From positions 1 through 6,541 of the forward strand of contig JAFUQY010000341.1 in assembly GCA_017472105.1 (NCBI GenBank): a DNA stretch of 6,541 nt. The letters run 5' to 3'. Below the pieces are notes generated by a model. That model made no database searches. It had not been told where the DNA came from and saw only the letters and a list, made by a program, of their open reading frames with translations. How positions within the stretch are numbered: position 1 is the stretch's first letter; every line of letters starts with the position of its first letter. This DNA is from Clostridia bacterium (GTDB lineage: Bacteria; Bacillota_A; Clostridia; Oscillospirales; CAG-272). Both the position numbers and the translations under genes were made by a program. Of the stretch, positions 4,624-6,541 are shown piece after piece.

Positions 4624-6114
4624 ATGAAACAGCAATTTGCCGGGACTTTGAAACAGCTGCGGAAAGCGCGCGGAGTGACCCAGAGTGAGCTTGCGGCGGC
4701 GTTTTCCGTGTCATCACAGTCGGTCAGCCGTTGGGAAAACGGTCAGTCCTACCCGGACATCGAGCAGTTTCCCATGATTGCGGACTATTTCGGTGTGACG
4801 CTTGACGAGCTGATGGGACGGACTGCTCCTGCGAACAGTGAGGATGAACTGCGCCGCATTCTGCGGGAAGAGGACACGACGAATATCAATGTGCGCCGGA
4901 AGATCCGGGAGCTTTACGGAGAATTCGCGCATGCCGATCCGGAGCACTACGCCATCAACTATTTCCGGGAGTCCGCGCATCTCCGGCGTGACGGATTCTG
5001 CTGGGAGAGTGATGTCGAGGATGCGCGGGAGCTTTGCCGTCAGATGCTTGAAACATGCTCCGGCGACCGTCTTCCCACCCGGCTTGTCACCATTCTGATG
5101 CACGAGGATGAGGACAAGCTCGCTGTGTGGAAGCCGTACATCACGAACGACTACAATCTCGCCGCGTGGGATGACCTTCTTCTGATGCGGTATTTCGTAA
5201 GCAGTTCGGATGCATGGGAAAAACAGAGGCAGACCGTGCTGTACCGGACACTGGAGAAGGCGATCTATCTGCTGGCGAACGATATCCCGCTTCCGGACGG
5301 ACAGAGTCAGCGGTTCAACAGCTATGTTTTCGGCGGACTGCACGACGTGCCGCATTACCGGCGGATACTGGCACTGATCGATCTGTTTTCGACGGTGACG
5401 GACGACTTGTTCCTCAGGGAGCGGATTTATACGGAAATCCGTCTGGCGGCGGCTCTTGCGGCTTCGGGGAATGCGGACAACGCGGCGGCGCTTCTGACGA
5501 CTGTGCTGGATCATCTCCGGCAGCTTTTCGATGCCAGACGGGAGAAAATGCGCGGATCGGTCCCACAGCTCGCCCTGATTGAGGAAGAAAGACCGCGGTA
5601 TTCTGTGACCAACGCGGCGGATGACATCTTGGTGACGGCAAAGCGGCATGAATTTGACTCTGTCCGTGGAGATGAGCGGCTCTGTGAGCTGATTGCATTT
5701 GCGGAAAGCATCCGGAACGCGGAGGAGTGGGATGAATTTCCGGGACTGATCCAAAGTGCACGGGAAAAAGCAAAGGAACTGCATCTTTCCGGAATCACGG
5801 ACGGGACGGAGGTCATTGTGCTGAGAACCGATGGCGGTCGGGAGTACACCGCTGTGATCCACGATCCCATTGCGGAAGACGACAGCGAAGAGAACGCCCT
5901 CATGGACAGCCTGCGGGAAAACGGTGACACCCGGATTACGCGGATTGTCTGCATTGTGGCGGAAAACGGCGGACTTGAGATGATTTCGTACCGCATGATG
6001 GAGAAATTCGCGCGGCTGAATCGGGAAAACCGGAATGCCGAAATCATCCTCGCAGGCAAAACCGGCACCCATATCCGCCGTCTGGAGGAAATCTGCACGA
6101 AATTGTTTCAATAA
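4624..6114 (+). CDS. XRE-family helix-turn-helix regulator with a long unassigned C-terminal region
   Basis: The 496-residue product starts at an ATG six bases after GGGGGA (4612-4617). Residues 5 to about 63 are a clear XRE/Cro-type DNA-binding domain: TQSELAAAFSVSSQSVSRWE (19-38) holds the helix-turn-helix, and the SYPDIEQFPMIADYFGVTLDELMG stretch (42-65) is the standard C-terminal part of that fold. Residues 66 to about 390 look mostly helical, with amphipathic helix pairs such as 265-302 that recall TPR-like repeats, though I cannot confirm TPRs. Residues about 395-496 look like a small alpha/beta domain: strands near 396-401, 407-412, 438-445 and 473-477, and helices near 421-432, 453-466 and 482-495. 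No signal peptide or membrane helix is seen. Typical regulators of this type are far shorter, so the C-terminal part probably senses a ligand or binds a partner; what it senses is unknown. It is transcribed alone and ends before a strong terminator. Confidence 0.88.
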   Translation: MKQQFAGTLKQLRKARGVTQSELAAAFSVSSQSVSRWENGQSYPDIEQFPMIADYFGVTLDELMGRTAPANSEDELRRILREEDTTNINVRRKIRELYGEFAHADPEHYAINYFRESAHLRRDGFCWESDVEDARELCRQMLETCSGDRLPTRLVTILMHEDEDKLAVWKPYITNDYNLAAWDDLLLMRYFVSSSDAWEKQRQTVLYRTLEKAIYLLANDIPLPDGQSQRFNSYVFGGLHDVPHYRRILALIDLFSTVTDDLFLRERIYTEIRLAAALAASGNADNAAALLTTVLDHLRQLFDARREKMRGSVPQLALIEEERPRYSVTNAADDILVTAKRHEFDSVRGDERLCELIAFAESIRNAEEWDEFPGLIQSAREKAKELHLSGITDGTEVIVLRTDGGREYTAVIHDPIAEDDSEENALMDSLRENGDTRITRIVCIVAENGGLEMISYRMMEKFARLNRENRNAEIILAGKTGTHIRRLEEICTKLFQ

Positions 6115-6126
6115 ATGATATAACTC

Positions 6127-6171
6127 AAAACACCTGTCCGATGCGTTCCATGCAAGTCAGACAGGTGTTTT
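6127..6171. terminator. Bidirectional terminator between convergent genes
   Basis: A perfect 12-bp stem, AAAACACCTGTC (6127-6138) with GACAGGTGTTTT (6160-6171), carries A residues on one side and T residues on the other, so it can end transcription from both strands. It lies 12 bases after the XRE stop codon and 3 bases beyond the stop of the minus-strand gene, serving both. Confidence 0.9.
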
Positions 6172-6174
6172 CGT

Positions 6175-6541
6175 TCAGTTCCACACATTTTCGTACGTCC
6201 GGTTCGTGCCGGAGAAGTAGATTGTGTCCTTGTGTTCGTACAGCGTGAGATTTTTACTCTCCCCGGTTGCGGCGTCGGTCAGGCGGTAGTAGTAATGCCC
6301 GTCGTACCAGTCGTAACCGAAATCCTCGACCGTGTACCGCGCGGGATCGACGTGAGTCTCCATGCACGAGTCAAGCTGACGCTTTGCGATGAGCGCGGAG
6401 ACCGGATTGCCGTAGATGGCGTTCACCGGCACGAACAGGACGGCAAGCAGGAGAAAAGCCGCAATTCCCGCGCCGATTCTGTGACCGGCTGATCCGCGGA
6501 AGACATGCCTCACGAACGCGCCGACGCCGAATCCGAGCAGA
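6175..6541 (-). CDS. C-terminal part of a membrane-anchored protein of unknown function (partial)
   Basis: The minus-strand frame ends at a TGA (6177-6175) and stays open to the right edge, so the gene starts outside the window; a GTG at 6513 could act as a start but has hydrophobic coding sequence in frame before it (LLGFGVGAF), so I treat it as internal. The 121 visible residues hold the end of one hydrophobic segment, a basic loop (RHVFRGSAGHR), a clear membrane helix (about 22-43 of the fragment, IGAGIAAFLLLAVLFVP) and a soluble tail of about 75 residues beginning NPVSALIAKRQLDS. The positive-inside rule puts the tail outside the cell. The tail, with its NPVS opening and GYDWYDGHYYYRL block, loosely recalls small YfjL-like extracellular domains of Firmicutes, but this is from memory and uncertain. 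It is convergent with the XRE gene and unlikely to share its regulation. Confidence 0.72.
   Translation of the reverse strand, partial: LLGFGVGAFVRHVFRGSAGHRIGAGIAAFLLLAVLFVPVNAIYGNPVSALIAKRQLDSCMETHVDPARYTVEDFGYDWYDGHYYYRLTDAATGESKNLTLYEHKDTIYFSGTNRTYENVWN

Noticed and set aside
4714..6111. 465-residue minus-strand frame opposite the XRE gene
   Set aside because: The plus strand has a clear helix-turn-helix, promoter and ribosome binding site. The antisense frame would start inside the 3' end of the gene without a promoter, and its composition is rich in Arg, Pro and His as expected of a shadow.

Overview
The window reads as chromosome of a moderately GC-rich Clostridia-type Firmicute, perhaps an uncultured gut member. 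The grounds are a class-typical lysine riboswitch with a transcription terminator ahead of dapA, strong AGGAG-type ribosome binding sites, TTGA(C/T)-N17-TATAAT promoters with TGn extended -10 elements, and short intergenic gaps closed by hairpin-plus-T terminators. Taxonomy is an inference; nothing in the window names a genus.

Left edge (1-280): a short tail of an unidentified plus-strand reading frame ends at 78, followed by an intrinsic terminator (163-196). A sigma-70-type promoter (240-268) follows. Transcripts from it enter a complete lysine (L-box) riboswitch (about 281-440) whose expression platform ends in a terminator (484-505).

Lysine operon (547-3504): dapA, dapB and lysA lie in one direction with gaps of 20 and 25 bases, each with its own ribosome binding site, and a terminator follows lysA (3525-3558). 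DapA and DapB are the first two committed steps of the diaminopimelate branch and LysA is the last step to L-lysine. The middle steps (acetyl/succinyl, aminotransferase or dehydrogenase route) and the aspartate kinase/semialdehyde dehydrogenase steps are not here. Lysine, the end product, is expected to shut the operon off by premature termination in the leader.

Accessory part (3562-6541): two single-gene units follow, each with its own near-consensus promoter and terminator. The first encodes a 296-residue protein that joins an FMN nitroreductase domain to a C-terminal pentapeptide-repeat beta-helix, an unusual domain pairing. The second encodes a 496-residue XRE-type regulator with a small N-terminal helix-turn-helix and about 430 residues that I cannot assign to a named family. 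A 12-bp-stem terminator usable from both sides separates it from a convergent minus-strand gene, cut by the right edge, that encodes the C-terminal part of a membrane protein.

The most noteworthy items are the nitroreductase/pentapeptide fusion, the large uncharacterised part of the XRE protein, and a readable antitermination model for the riboswitch. I saw no mobile elements, CRISPR arrays, tRNA or rRNA genes.
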